Assembly (NCBI RefSeq): GCF_022259695.1
Contig: NZ_CP092099.1
Span: forward strand, 294,471-358,470
Direction of reading: 5' to 3'
Origin: Flaviramulus sp. BrNp1-15
GTDB taxonomy: Bacteria > Bacteroidota > Bacteroidia > Flavobacteriales > Flavobacteriaceae
Length of the DNA stretch: 64,000 bases
Below, piece by piece: positions 55,757 through 63,981 of this stretch (positions are counted from its first letter, which is position 1; each line of letters begins with the position of its first letter). A program made the translations under genes and the position numbers. Below the pieces are notes generated by a model that was not told the origin of the DNA, did not search any database, and worked only from the letters and a program-made list of their open reading frames with translations.

Positions 55757-56347
55757 ATGTTTACTGGAATTATTGAAGATCTTGGTATTGTAACTGATTT
55801 AAAAAAGGAATTTGATAATCTTCATATTTCTATTAAAAGCCACATAACTTCTGAATTAAAAATAGATCAAAGTGTTGCACATAATGGTGTTTGTTTAACC
55901 GTAGTTGCTATTAATGATGATGAATATACAGTAACAGCAATTAAAGAAACCTTGGACAAGACCAATCTTAGAACTTTACAAATTAATGAGGAAATAAATC
56001 TTGAACGAGCCATGAAACTTGGCGATAGGCTTGATGGACATATTGTACAGGGTCATGTAGACCAAACAGCATCTTGTACAAAAATTGAAGAATTAAATGG
56101 AAGTTGGGTATTTACATTTAGTTATGACTCTGCACTTAACAACATGACTATTGAAAAAGGGTCTATAACAATAAATGGTACAAGTTTAACTGTGGTTAAT
56201 TCGAAAAAAGATTCTTTTAGTGTGGCTATTATTCCGTATACATACGAGCATACAAACTTTCATTCTTTTAAAATGGGCACAATTGTAAATTTAGAATTTG
56301 ATGTTTTAGGAAAATACGTTGCTAAACTTCTAGAAATGAGAAAATAG
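55757..56347 (+). CDS. ribE: riboflavin synthase
   Basis: Converts two 6,7-dimethyl-8-ribityllumazine molecules to riboflavin. The 196 aa contain two homologous lumazine-binding domains: MFTGIIEDLGIV with HNGVCLTV, and HIVQGHVDQTA with INGTSLTVV. This tandem layout is diagnostic of the alpha subunit. It is convergent with the 64-aa PID-CTERM protein. No FMN riboswitch is seen in the short leader. Confidence 0.95.
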   Translation: MFTGIIEDLGIVTDLKKEFDNLHISIKSHITSELKIDQSVAHNGVCLTVVAINDDEYTVTAIKETLDKTNLRTLQINEEINLERAMKLGDRLDGHIVQGHVDQTASCTKIEELNGSWVFTFSYDSALNNMTIEKGSITINGTSLTVVNSKKDSFSVAIIPYTYEHTNFHSFKMGTIVNLEFDVLGKYVAKLLEMRK

Positions 56348-56353
56348 TTAAGC

Positions 56354-56548
56354 CTATCGCTCTTTGGTAATCCATATTTTTCTTACTCCATATAATAGAG
56401 CAAAAATAGATCCAAGTAAAATTCCTCCATCAATTGGAAACCCTGGCGGAGGGGGTGGACCTGGTGGTGGTGGTGTTTGACCAACACATACGCAACTTAT
56501 TAATACAAATAAGATTGAGGCAAATATTCTTTTTCTTTGTATTGTCAT
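56354..56548 (-). CDS. 64-aa PID-CTERM-type sorting-signal protein
   Basis: Signal peptide (about 1-23, IFASILFVLISCVCVGQ), a proline-rich spacer (TPPPPGPPPPPGF), then PIDGG, a membrane helix (ILLGSIFALLYGVRKIW) and a basic end. This tripartite tail matches the PID-CTERM sorting domain I know from Bacteroidota exosortase-type systems. The whole protein is little more than the sorting tag, so mature product and role are unclear. Reading opposite ribE with a 6-base gap. Confidence 0.72.
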   Translation of the reverse strand: MTIQRKRIFASILFVLISCVCVGQTPPPPGPPPPPGFPIDGGILLGSIFALLYGVRKIWITKER

Positions 56549-56964
56549 GGGGTCACAAATGTATTAAAAAAAGCGAGTTAACAAAATAATTGATCGTTCA
56601 TTAATGTTAAAATGTCTATAAAGTGTTAAAAATTATCGATGAAATGTACTTTTGTCGTTGTAATACCACTATTTTATTCTTCCAAACTTATTTAGCAAGA
56701 GCACATTCGAATAAAAATAATCCCCGATTTCAATTTACTAAACAAATATATATAATTTCGTTTAAAACAAAAATTAAATAAACGTATTAACTTGATATTG
56801 ATATAAGTAGGTATTAATCACCACCTAACTATTCATTTATCATCTTTTTTTTTGTTGTTTAAATGAAATTCTCCTAGGTAAATGAGCAAAGAATAAATTG
56901 AAATGAATTAATAAAAACCTTTCTTTTAAATTAATTTTATAAATGTTGATTAAAAAATTAAATT
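56549..56964. other. intergenic region without a confident gene
   Basis: No credible coding frame is seen. On the plus strand TACTTTTG (56647-56654) matches the -7 box. An imperfect long hairpin, ACCTA..TTCATTTA with TAAATGAA..TAGGT (56823-56879), lies before the 55-aa frame. These could be the promoter and leader of that small gene or an RNA. Weak evidence. Confidence 0.35.
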
Positions 56965-57132
56965 ATGAAAAGAGAGAAAGGAAATTTTGAATTTATTAAA
57001 GACCCAGAAGACAATAAAAAAAATTATATATTTCAAAAAGATAAAATAACTAGAAACGTTACCTATTTTGTATCAGCGATTCTAGTTTTATTAATTCTTG
57101 CTGTAGTATTTTCAAACTTCTTTTTTAAGTAA
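56965..57132 (+). CDS. 55-aa single-span membrane protein
   Basis: ATG 56965 opens a 55-codon frame: charged N-terminus (MKREKGNFEFIKDPEDN..) and one membrane helix near the C-terminus (FVSAILVLLILAVVFSNFFF). Composition and the neat termination suggest a real gene. No family recognised. It lies 104 bases left of the tRNA relic, so outside the mobile element. Confidence 0.55.
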   Translation: MKREKGNFEFIKDPEDNKKNYIFQKDKITRNVTYFVSAILVLLILAVVFSNFFFK

Positions 57133-57190
57133 TAATATTAAATCGTTTTCATACGCAAAGATTTAATCGCTTTCATATCAAAACAATATA

Positions 57191-57223
57191 TACAAAAAAA
57201 GCCTTTCATTTCTGAAAGGCTTT
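57191..57223 (-). terminator. leftward terminator of the displaced tRNA transcript
   Basis: AAAGCCTTTCA and TGAAAGGCTTT form an 11-bp stem with a 4-nt loop. The T-run is on the minus strand, so it ends a transcript arriving from the right. Nothing now reads that way: it follows the tRNA 3'-end relic at 57237-57250 by 14 bases, as expected for an original tRNA gene. Confidence 0.7.
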
Positions 57224-57236
57224 ACAATTTCTAGAA

Positions 57237-57250
57237 GTGGTCCCACCTGG
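57237..57250 (-). other. relic of a tRNA 3' end, likely left attachment site
   Basis: On the minus strand CCAGGTGGGACCAC reads as the 3' half of a T-stem (CCAGG), the 3' acceptor strand (TGGGACC), discriminator A and a C. No T-loop or rest of a tRNA follows upstream. It matches the end of flavobacterial tRNA-Met(CAT) as I remember it; identity with a specific tRNA is from memory. Confidence 0.6.
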
Positions 57251-57368
57251 TCCACATATAACTTTACTAAATTTTATTCTATTTTACTGTGTTTTAGACT
57301 CTTATCCCCTATGAATAGGGGTTTTTACAATTAAACGAAATTAGGTGAAATTAAACGAAAATAAAATT

Positions 57369-57390
57369 ATTCGTCCCCTCATTCGTCCCC
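57369..57390 (+). repeat. left arm-type direct repeats (ATTCGTCCCC x2)
   Basis: ATTCGTCCCC occurs twice in tandem, separated by TC, 31 bases before integrase. The first 19 bases match 63982-64000 at 18 of 19 positions. Likely integrase arm-binding sites, or the attachment repeat itself. Confidence 0.7.
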
Positions 57391-57408
57391 TAGAATCTCT
57401 TTTTAATT

Positions 57409-57416
57409 TATATTTG
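57409..57416 (+). promoter_or_regulatory. -7 box of integrase gene, giving a leaderless mRNA
   Basis: TATATTTG matches TAnnTTTG only 4 bases before the ATG, so transcription would start at or just before the start codon. It lies inside the element between the arm repeats and the gene. Confidence 0.55.
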
Positions 57417-57420
57417 TCTT

Positions 57421-58653
57421 ATGGCAAAGGCAAAATTTATACTCAAAGAACCTAATTCAAAGATAGACACTTTGGTATACTTAATTTATAATTATCAATA
57501 CAAAAGGTTTAAATACTCAACAGGTGAAACCATAAATCCTAAGTTTTGGAATAAAAATGTCCAAAGAGCAAAAACAACAAAGCAATTTAAAGAACATCCC
57601 GAATTTAATTCTAGATTAGATAAAATTGAAAACGGTATTAATAACGCTTTTAGAAAATTATTAAATGATGGTGTTCAACCAAACAATGTTAGACTAAAAG
57701 AAGTTTTAGAAAACGAATTATCAGATAATTTATTAAAACCTAATCAAAAAACATTATTTGAATTTATTGAAGATTATATTGAAGAAAGCAAACTCAATAA
57801 AACAACGGGTACTATTAAAGTTTACAAAACAACATTTAAATACTTAAAAGAATACTCTAAAAAATACAAACCAATTAACTTTGAAAACATTACTCTTGAA
57901 TTTTATAATCACTATCTAAATTTTCTAAAGTCAGTTCACAATTTATCAGCTAATACCGTTGGTAAACACATAAAAACAATCAAATCTTTTATGAATGAAG
58001 CAACTGAACGAGGTCTTAATAAAAACTTAGAATTTAGAAACAAAAAATTTAAAACTATTCGAGAAGAAGCCGACACTGTTTACTTAAACATTGAAGAATT
58101 AGAAAAAATTGAAAAGCTTGATTTAAAAGCTAGTCCAAGATTGGAACGAGTTAGAGATTTATTTTTAATAGGTTGTTATACTGGTTTGAGGTTTTCAGAT
58201 TTCACACAAATTAACCCTGAAAATATTGTTTCAGATAACACAGTTATTCAAGTTAGAACGAAAAAAACAGGACAAAGAGTTTCCATCCCGTTACACAAAA
58301 CCGTTAGAACTATTTTAAAAAAATACAAAAACAGATTACCAAAAGCGTACACCAATCAAACTATGAATGATTATCTAAAAGAGGTCGTTAGTCTGGCAGG
58401 AATAAAAGAACTTGTAGAAACAACAATTACAAAAGGTGGTAAGATTGAAAAAAAAGTGCTTCCAAAGTACAAGCTTGTTTCAACACATACTGCTAGACGA
58501 AGTTTTGCCACGAATTTATATTTAGCAGAAGTTCCTAGTATTTCAATAATGAAAATAACAGGACATAAAACAGAACGCTCTTTTCTACAATATATACGAG
58601 TAACACAAAGAGAAAACGCAGATAAATTATTAACCCACCCATTTTTTAACTAA
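57421..58653 (+). CDS. tyrosine integrase (site-specific recombinase)
   Basis: Integrates and excises the element by strand exchange. The 410 aa have an N-terminal arm-binding domain, a SAM-like core-binding domain (about 105-205, FEFIEDYIEESKLNK..), and a catalytic domain with the full set: Arg257 (TGLRFSD), Lys in RTKKTGQ, His356 and Arg359 (THTARRSF), His382 (TGHKTERS) and Tyr391 (LQYIRV). It is the Bacteroidota integrase type with arm domain. Stop and next start overlap (TAATG). Confidence 0.96.
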   Translation: MAKAKFILKEPNSKIDTLVYLIYNYQYKRFKYSTGETINPKFWNKNVQRAKTTKQFKEHPEFNSRLDKIENGINNAFRKLLNDGVQPNNVRLKEVLENELSDNLLKPNQKTLFEFIEDYIEESKLNKTTGTIKVYKTTFKYLKEYSKKYKPINFENITLEFYNHYLNFLKSVHNLSANTVGKHIKTIKSFMNEATERGLNKNLEFRNKKFKTIREEADTVYLNIEELEKIEKLDLKASPRLERVRDLFLIGCYTGLRFSDFTQINPENIVSDNTVIQVRTKKTGQRVSIPLHKTVRTILKKYKNRLPKAYTNQTMNDYLKEVVSLAGIKELVETTITKGGKIEKKVLPKYKLVSTHTARRSFATNLYLAEVPSISIMKITGHKTERSFLQYIRVTQRENADKLLTHPFFN

Positions 58654-59360
58654 TGATTATAACTTACGAAGAATTGCAGTCTGATTTTATGTCAAGGTCA
58701 AATGAATTAGCGAATAAAAAGCTTTATATACAGGATGAATTAAAACAAATTAATACTTTTTTAAACCATAAAGACTACGATGTTAAACCAATGGGGCTTA
58801 TTGGTGAAATAACAAATAATTATCGTCCAAAAAATGAAATAATCAATAAAATATTCTCCGAAGTAGTTTATGGTTGGGAAACATTTTCGAAAGCATATGA
58901 AAATTATTATTACGAAGAGAAAGAAGTTGAATTTACACCATTCAAAAAAACTACAGATATTACTCAACCAGAATTAGACAGATTCAACAATCGTTATAAA
59001 CAATATCACTTACAGGGAATAGAATTTGCAAAATATGCTTTATGGCTCAAAAGACATGAAAACAAAAATGTCTTATCCAAACCGAATACAAGAAAACTAA
59101 CTAACAAACAAAAATTGTTAGCCTTACATTATTTGGGATTAAGTTTAAGTAAGTATGACAATACCAAAACCGCTAAAATTCTGTCTCAAATCTTAGAAGT
59201 GGGAGAGGAAAATATTAGAATTAATCTTTCTTATGTCGAAGGAAAGAACAAAGAAGTTCGAACAATACCAAATCTTTCGAAAATTTCTCAACTGTTTGAA
59301 AGTGTAGGAATAACTGATGTTTCCAATATAATTGATAGCGAAATTGAAAATTTAAAATAA
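58653..59360 (+). CDS. 235-aa element protein, function unknown
   Basis: Overlaps the integrase stop by one base, so it is expressed with it. The protein is helical and charged, without signal peptide or catalytic motif. The C-terminal third (LTNKQKLLALHYLGLSLSKY .. NIRINLSYVEGKNKEV) resembles a domain I have seen in proteins next to integrases and in RteC-like regulators of Bacteroidota elements. A role in excision control or DNA binding is inference only. Confidence 0.7.
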   Translation: MIITYEELQSDFMSRSNELANKKLYIQDELKQINTFLNHKDYDVKPMGLIGEITNNYRPKNEIINKIFSEVVYGWETFSKAYENYYYEEKEVEFTPFKKTTDITQPELDRFNNRYKQYHLQGIEFAKYALWLKRHENKNVLSKPNTRKLTNKQKLLALHYLGLSLSKYDNTKTAKILSQILEVGEENIRINLSYVEGKNKEVRTIPNLSKISQLFESVGITDVSNIIDSEIENLK

Positions 59361-59443
59361 ACGTTGTGGTTACCACAGTAGTTACACTCCTGTAACTTAA
59401 CATTTTGTTTGCACCATTATTAATCATTAAATAGAATTAAATA

Positions 59444-59758
59444 ATGGAAAGCATCCAAATTAACAATTTCAAAATTGACGACTTAGAACTATTATTAAAA
59501 CCTCTTATTCACGAAGCTGTTTATCAGGCAGTCAAAGAACAGCTAATCCCCACAACGAAACCAACACCCAGATTATTTTCTAGAGAAAAGACAGCAGACA
59601 TTCTTTGTGTTTCATTACCAACTCTTCATGAATGGACTAAAGAGGGCATCATTGATTCTTACCGAATTGGTGGACGTGTTCTTTACAAAGAAGACGATAT
59701 TCTTAGAGCCTTAAGCAAGACTAATTTTATACCAAAGAAAGGAGGTAAATCATGTTAA
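59444..59758 (+). CDS. excisionase-like helix-turn-helix protein
   Basis: A 104-aa protein. The N-terminal part is helical; residues about 44-92 (FSREKTADILCVSLPTLHEW then GIIDSYRIGGRVLYKEDDI) form a MerR/excisionase-type winged HTH. Such proteins bind next to attachment cores to direct excision. It has a leader of 83 bases after the 235-aa gene and overlaps the next gene by 7 bases. Confidence 0.85.
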   Translation: MESIQINNFKIDDLELLLKPLIHEAVYQAVKEQLIPTTKPTPRLFSREKTADILCVSLPTLHEWTKEGIIDSYRIGGRVLYKEDDILRALSKTNFIPKKGGKSC

Positions 59759-59967
59759 AAAAGAAAAATGATTACTCGGTTATTGTCTTCTTAGAAAACG
59801 AAACTAAACCCAAAAAATGGGAGTATGTTCATAAGCTAAATGGCTTTTCATTACACCTCTCAAAAAAACACCCTAATTGGCTGTATATGAACGTTTACAA
59901 CAGAAGAAGCGGTCAATTTATGAAACGCTTTTACAAAGGAAACTTTATTCCCGAACGCATAAGCTAG
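59752..59967 (+). CDS. 71-aa element protein
   Basis: Small basic protein (KKNDYSVIVFLENETKPKKW .. RRSGQFMKRFYKGN), not recognised. It overlaps the HTH gene by 7 bases. It has a strong Shine-Dalgarno sequence AAAGGAGGT 5 bases before the ATG, which is unusual in Bacteroidota, where such sites are rarely used, and hints that translation of this gene is set independently. The iteron origin follows directly. Confidence 0.7.
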   Translation: MLKKKNDYSVIVFLENETKPKKWEYVHKLNGFSLHLSKKHPNWLYMNVYNRRSGQFMKRFYKGNFIPERIS

Positions 59968-59980
59968 TTTTCTTTTTTTT

Positions 59981-60036
59981 AACCTTTAATAAATATTAAC
60001 CTTTAAATAAAAACCTTTAATAAATAACCTTTAAAT
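59981..60036 (+). repeat. iteron array and probable replication origin
   Basis: AACCTTTAA occurs four times, at 59981, 59998, 60012 and 60026, as two larger units (AACCTTTAATAAATA then AACCTTTAAAT). The spacing is 17, 14 and 14 bases. The array is AT-rich and lies 30 bases before the Rep start, the normal position of a Rep-binding origin. Function inferred. Confidence 0.65.
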
Positions 60037-60066
60037 GGTTTTAATTAATATACAACGATTCAGATT

Positions 60067-60909
60067 ATGATAGTTAAAAACACATATGGTTCAAGCGTAG
60101 CGTTTTCTGTTAAACAATTTGGTAGAATTCCTAAAAATGAATTTACGGGTTCAGCTTTAGACCGCAAAAAGCAAGAACCTAAAAAAGATACAAAAGCAAA
60201 AAAAAAGGAAAGTAAAGACAAGGGGCGAACAGAACGTTCCTTGTCTAGGCGTTCGAAACAAAAGATTCGAAAAAAGATTACTTGTTTTGCTAGATGTTAT
60301 AAAAGACTAAGTTTTGTTACACTCACCTTTTTAAACAAGGTGAGTGACGAACAAGCGGTTAATTTGTTAAGAAAGTTTGTTGATAATGCCAAAAAACGTA
60401 GTGATGATTTTCAATATGTTTGGGTAGCAGAACGACAAACCAAAAACGATATTTTTGAGGGCAATGTTCATTTTCATATGATAACTAACAAGTATTGGAA
60501 AATTGACAAATGGTGGAATTACTGGATTGATTTACAATTAAAAAACGGTATTGAACCACGAGACAAGGATTATAAACCCTCATCTGCTTTTGATGTCAAA
60601 CAGTTAAACTCTAATAATATCCGGTCTATTGCTTCTTACGTCACCAAGTATGTAACTAAAAATGATGCAAAGTTTAAATGTCAAGTCTGGAACTGCTCAA
60701 AACGTGTTTCAGAACTATACACAGATTTCTACACAACTGAAGAATACACAGACCAATTTATACGTATGGGTGCGATTTTAAAAGAAAAGGAAATAAAAGA
60801 CCACAACAATAGAACATTTTTAAAGTTAAAAATGATTGACTTAAATAGGAATACCTTACCACTATATAAAAGACTTGATGATAAAAACATAAACGCTTTA
60901 AAAAAATAA
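60067..60909 (+). CDS. rolling-circle replication initiator (HUH, two-tyrosine)
   Basis: Endonuclease that nicks the origin and stays bound to the 5' end. The 280 aa show motif 1 FVTLTF (83-88), the metal motif HFH (His135, His137) and a two-tyrosine motif 3 YVTKY (Tyr191, Tyr195) followed by VTKN. The basic N-terminus (RKKQEPKKDTKAKKKESKDK) probably binds DNA. This layout is that of phiX174 gpA and microvirus VP4 replication proteins rather than of plasmid relaxases. It follows iterons and precedes the 114-aa gene by 2 bases. Confidence 0.88.
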   Translation: MIVKNTYGSSVAFSVKQFGRIPKNEFTGSALDRKKQEPKKDTKAKKKESKDKGRTERSLSRRSKQKIRKKITCFARCYKRLSFVTLTFLNKVSDEQAVNLLRKFVDNAKKRSDDFQYVWVAERQTKNDIFEGNVHFHMITNKYWKIDKWWNYWIDLQLKNGIEPRDKDYKPSSAFDVKQLNSNNIRSIASYVTKYVTKNDAKFKCQVWNCSKRVSELYTDFYTTEEYTDQFIRMGAILKEKEIKDHNNRTFLKLKMIDLNRNTLPLYKRLDDKNINALKK

Positions 60910-60911
60910 GA

Positions 60912-61256
60912 ATGAATAATAAAATTATTGAAAACATATTATTTGACGAAAAGATAAATGATGAATTCTATGTTATTAAGGATAAAGAAAAACTAGAAAA
61001 AAATTTAATATTTGTAAAAAACACCTTTGATTTAATAGTAATTGAAGAGGGCTATAATTATGGATATGTGCATTTAGAGTATGAAAACAATATTTACTTA
61101 TCATTTTGCAATGAATATGGTTTTAGACTTGATTTTCTGATATTAAATATAACAACAGAAATAAATAGAGAGGTTATTAAATATTTATCAAATAATGTTG
61201 AAGATGAAATACGAAGAACTATGATAAACATTTATGAAAATTCTAATGATTTTTAA
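60912..61256 (+). CDS. 114-aa element protein, function unknown
   Basis: Starts 2 bases after Rep, so it is expressed with it. Acidic, soluble, mixed alpha/beta (KIIENILFDEKINDEFYVIK .. FLILNITTEINREVIKYLSN). No family recognised; the acidic nature recalls small DNA-mimic or immunity proteins, which is speculation. Confidence 0.65.
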   Translation: MNNKIIENILFDEKINDEFYVIKDKEKLEKNLIFVKNTFDLIVIEEGYNYGYVHLEYENNIYLSFCNEYGFRLDFLILNITTEINREVIKYLSNNVEDEIRRTMINIYENSNDF

Positions 61257-61364
61257 ATCTCATGTCAAATATTAAAACTGTATTGGGTCATATTATTCTT
61301 TTATAAACGTCTTAATTCTGTTTTAAAAAGGTTAACTTAAACAGACAAACGATATTATTATATA

Positions 61365-61415
61365 TAGGCTAGATGAAAAACAAAAAACTTTAAATAAGAA
61401 AAAATGTCTAGCCTA
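61365..61415. other. long-loop inverted repeat at the end of the cargo gene
   Basis: TAGGCTAGA (61365-61373) and TCTAGCCTA (61407-61415) are perfect 9-bp complements 33 bases apart. The right arm overlaps the stop of the HEPN-like gene. It could end that transcript, but no T-run follows, so its purpose is open. The rest of 61257-61407 shows no gene. Confidence 0.45.
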
Positions 61416-62277
61416 AACGTTTTTTAAGCCTTTTAAGCAGATAATGTGAAAAGACAATTACTAAATGATATCTAAAAGTTGAATCTTCTTCGTCGGATAA
61501 CCCTGGATGATTTCCCTCAGGATGTAATCGTTTCCACAAACCTTCAACAAATGGTTTATTGCACTTATTGGATTCTATCTCGTTTAAACTTTTTTTAAAA
61601 AAAGGAGGATTGATTGTATTACTTAAAATTTTTATAGCAACTGAAGCGCTTGTGCAATTACTGCTTGGCAATAGTATATTCACTATTTCAATTAGCAGTG
61701 ATTCAATAAATGTACGAAATTGTGAATTTGCTCCAGCCCAATTTCCATCAATATGATTATTAACAGCCTGTTCAAAATGTCCTTTTGGTGTTAAAAAATT
61801 AAACTCAGTCAATAATGCTATTAATTCGCTATCAATTTTAGTTTCTACTATTTCTTCAGGTAATAGTTTTATTATGTTATTGCCTTTAATAATAAAGCCA
61901 TCAAGCTTAAGGGAATTTGATAATTTTTTAAAATTATTGCTGAATTTATCCTCAAAAAGGATTTTCCCCTCAGTTGGAAAATCATAAAATTTATTGGTTA
62001 CTTCCTCCTTATCCCGATAATAGTTATCAATGACATATTGTAATAAATCCATCTGAAAAGAACCTGAAAAAGGACCTTTTAACGTTGAAGATTTTAAATT
62101 TGAAAGGAGAATATTAATTCTTTTAGAATTAGAGTTATTTCTTTGGTTTATTGGATATAAATAATATTCTAAGTTAAAAATTAAAAATATTCTTTCAATT
62201 TCTTCTTTTGAAAATTTTTCAAGAACATACACTAGTTCAATACAAGTTTTAAGGGATAGCATTATTCTATATTTCAA
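61408..62277 (-). CDS. possible HEPN-type cargo protein
   Basis: A 289-aa soluble protein. The N-terminal half (LVYVLEKFSKEEIERIFLIF) is helical and resembles effector-associated adaptor domains. The C-terminal half reads NNHIDGNWAGANSQFRTFIE and LWKRLHPEGNHPGLSDEEDS, a pattern I remember from a wide family of solitary proteins in bacterial mobile elements. RLHPEGNH fits the HEPN RNase motif Rx6H, but this is only a motif match. A toxin or abortive-infection role is therefore inference. It is divergent from the TPR gene (198-bp gap) and ends at the inverted repeat. Confidence 0.65.
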   Translation of the reverse strand: MKYRIMLSLKTCIELVYVLEKFSKEEIERIFLIFNLEYYLYPINQRNNSNSKRINILLSNLKSSTLKGPFSGSFQMDLLQYVIDNYYRDKEEVTNKFYDFPTEGKILFEDKFSNNFKKLSNSLKLDGFIIKGNNIIKLLPEEIVETKIDSELIALLTEFNFLTPKGHFEQAVNNHIDGNWAGANSQFRTFIESLLIEIVNILLPSSNCTSASVAIKILSNTINPPFFKKSLNEIESNKCNKPFVEGLWKRLHPEGNHPGLSDEEDSTFRYHLVIVFSHYLLKRLKKRLG

Positions 62278-62475
62278 AGATTTTACAACTAAAATTTAGT
62301 TTAATTAGACACTACAATTATAATGTTATTTTAGCTTTTTTACTCTTGTTGTAACTAATTTCTCCCTTTCACCTGAAGGTTAACATGATTTATTCGCCAA
62401 TTAACAACTAGCTATCAGTCTTTTAAGTAAAAAAATTATACATTTACATTATTTTTAACAAAAATCTTAAAAAGA

Positions 62476-63981
62476 ATGAGTCTTGGAGATTTAGAAACAG
62501 AAAAAAGGCTAATAGACAACTTAATTCTAGGTGGTAAAATTGCAGCTGCAATAATAGTAGTTTTTGGAGTTGTATTGCTTCTATGGAAAAAAAAGAATAA
62601 TGATAAAATAGAAATAGAAAAAAGTATAATTGCTAAAAAAGAAAAAGAAGATGCAGAAAAATTAAAGAACGAGGTCGAGAAGAATACAAGTAAAATGGCT
62701 GATATCTATCGAACACTACAACAATTAGGGCAAGAAGATGAATTCAACAAAAGTGTTTTCGAAATGCTTGGTTATACTGAAGCTGTTACTAAGAAAATAT
62801 TAGAAGAAAATACTTCACGTTCAAAATCAAATTTAAACACAGCCCTATCATATTACATAGCTAATGATACTGAAAAAGCTGTCCCCATTTTTAAAGAATT
62901 AATTAAAGAGACTAATCTGTTTGAAATTCGCGCTGTGAGTAATTCATACTTAGGGCGAATAGAGTTTTCAAAAGGAAATTTATCTGAAAAATCATTAAAC
63001 TATCTACTAGAGGCAGAAAAACTATTTAAGAAATTTAACATAGAAGATGACGACGTCAATAAGGTAAGAGCATCTAATTATTATGATTTAGCTTTCTATT
63101 ATAAAACACATTCACATTTATTCGAACTTGCGCAAACATATTATTTAAAATCAATTAAAATTTATGAGGATATTAATGAAATATCAGTCATCTATAATGC
63201 AAAATTAGGAAGTGCTTATAATGACTTATATATACTCGCAAAGGAAAAATCAGATAGCAAATCAGAAGTTAATCCGATATTTTATCTAAAAAGAGCTATT
63301 CATTACAAAAGCGAAATCCTAGGCATGGAAGATAAAAACAATGATAATTTTGTAAATTATATTAACTCTTTAGACATTCTAGCTAATTATTATCGAATGA
63401 ATGGTGATTATGAAAATTCAATTAAGACCATGGACAATGCTGTTGAGTTATTAGATGAAAAACTAAAAAAAAATCCATTAGATAGAAGAATTAATCTTAG
63501 AAAAGCAGAGTTATTAGTCAGATACAGTAATGTATATCAAACAAAATTTGAAATATATGCTCAAAATGAAGATTTAATTAAAGCAGGAGAAAAATTAAAT
63601 GAAGCAAGATTGTTATTCACAGAATACACAAAAACAAAAGTTACTCTCTATGATGTAGCTCATTTCCGGGATTACTATTATTCGAAAGGCACATATTCAA
63701 GAAATTTATTAAACAACAAACAATCAATTGAAGATTTTAACACTTGTCTTGAATACGCAGATACATTATCCTCTCAAGACAATAAAAACATTGATTTCAT
63801 TGCTTATAAAGCAAATATATTCTATGAACTAGCTGTTACTTATTCTAATATTAAAGATTGCATTCAATCAAAAAAATATGCAAAAAAAGCACATGATATT
63901 TATAAAGAAATGATAAAGTCCAGAAAGTTTTATAAAAAATACCTTAAAGCTTGTGAAAAAATTATAAAAAACTGCAGCTAA
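62476..63981 (+). CDS. membrane-anchored TPR-repeat protein
   Basis: A 501-aa protein with an N-terminal membrane helix (AAAIIVVFGVVLLLW, about 26-40), a charged coiled-coil-like linker (KNNDKIEIEKSIIAKKEKED) and about 10 helical repeats (TPR type, for example ALSYYIANDTEKAVPIFKEL and YENSIKTMDNAVELL). No enzyme domain is seen, so it is a scaffold or sensor at the inner membrane. It ends one base before the right-hand repeat, the last gene of the element. Divergent pairing with the HEPN-like gene suggests a joint function. Confidence 0.8.
   Translation: MSLGDLETEKRLIDNLILGGKIAAAIIVVFGVVLLLWKKKNNDKIEIEKSIIAKKEKEDAEKLKNEVEKNTSKMADIYRTLQQLGQEDEFNKSVFEMLGYTEAVTKKILEENTSRSKSNLNTALSYYIANDTEKAVPIFKELIKETNLFEIRAVSNSYLGRIEFSKGNLSEKSLNYLLEAEKLFKKFNIEDDDVNKVRASNYYDLAFYYKTHSHLFELAQTYYLKSIKIYEDINEISVIYNAKLGSAYNDLYILAKEKSDSKSEVNPIFYLKRAIHYKSEILGMEDKNNDNFVNYINSLDILANYYRMNGDYENSIKTMDNAVELLDEKLKKNPLDRRINLRKAELLVRYSNVYQTKFEIYAQNEDLIKAGEKLNEARLLFTEYTKTKVTLYDVAHFRDYYYSKGTYSRNLLNNKQSIEDFNTCLEYADTLSSQDNKNIDFIAYKANIFYELAVTYSNIKDCIQSKKYAKKAHDIYKEMIKSRKFYKKYLKACEKIIKNCS

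Noticed and set aside
56796-56815. ATAAGTAGGT in the gap before the 55-aa gene as a third copy of the small RNA core
   Set aside because: Only about 10 bases match and none of the flanking structure or terminator is present; likely chance.
57301-57326. CCCCTATGAATAGGGG plus Ts as a gene terminator
   Set aside because: Hairpin is real, but no plus-strand gene ends nearby apart from the 55-aa frame 170 bases away; could equally be part of the recombination region, so not called.
57369-57390. ATTCGTCCCC repeats as the definite attachment sites
   Set aside because: Possible, but the tRNA relic with its orphan terminator at 57191-57250 is a better left junction; the repeats then fit integrase arm sites. 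Kept as an alternative.
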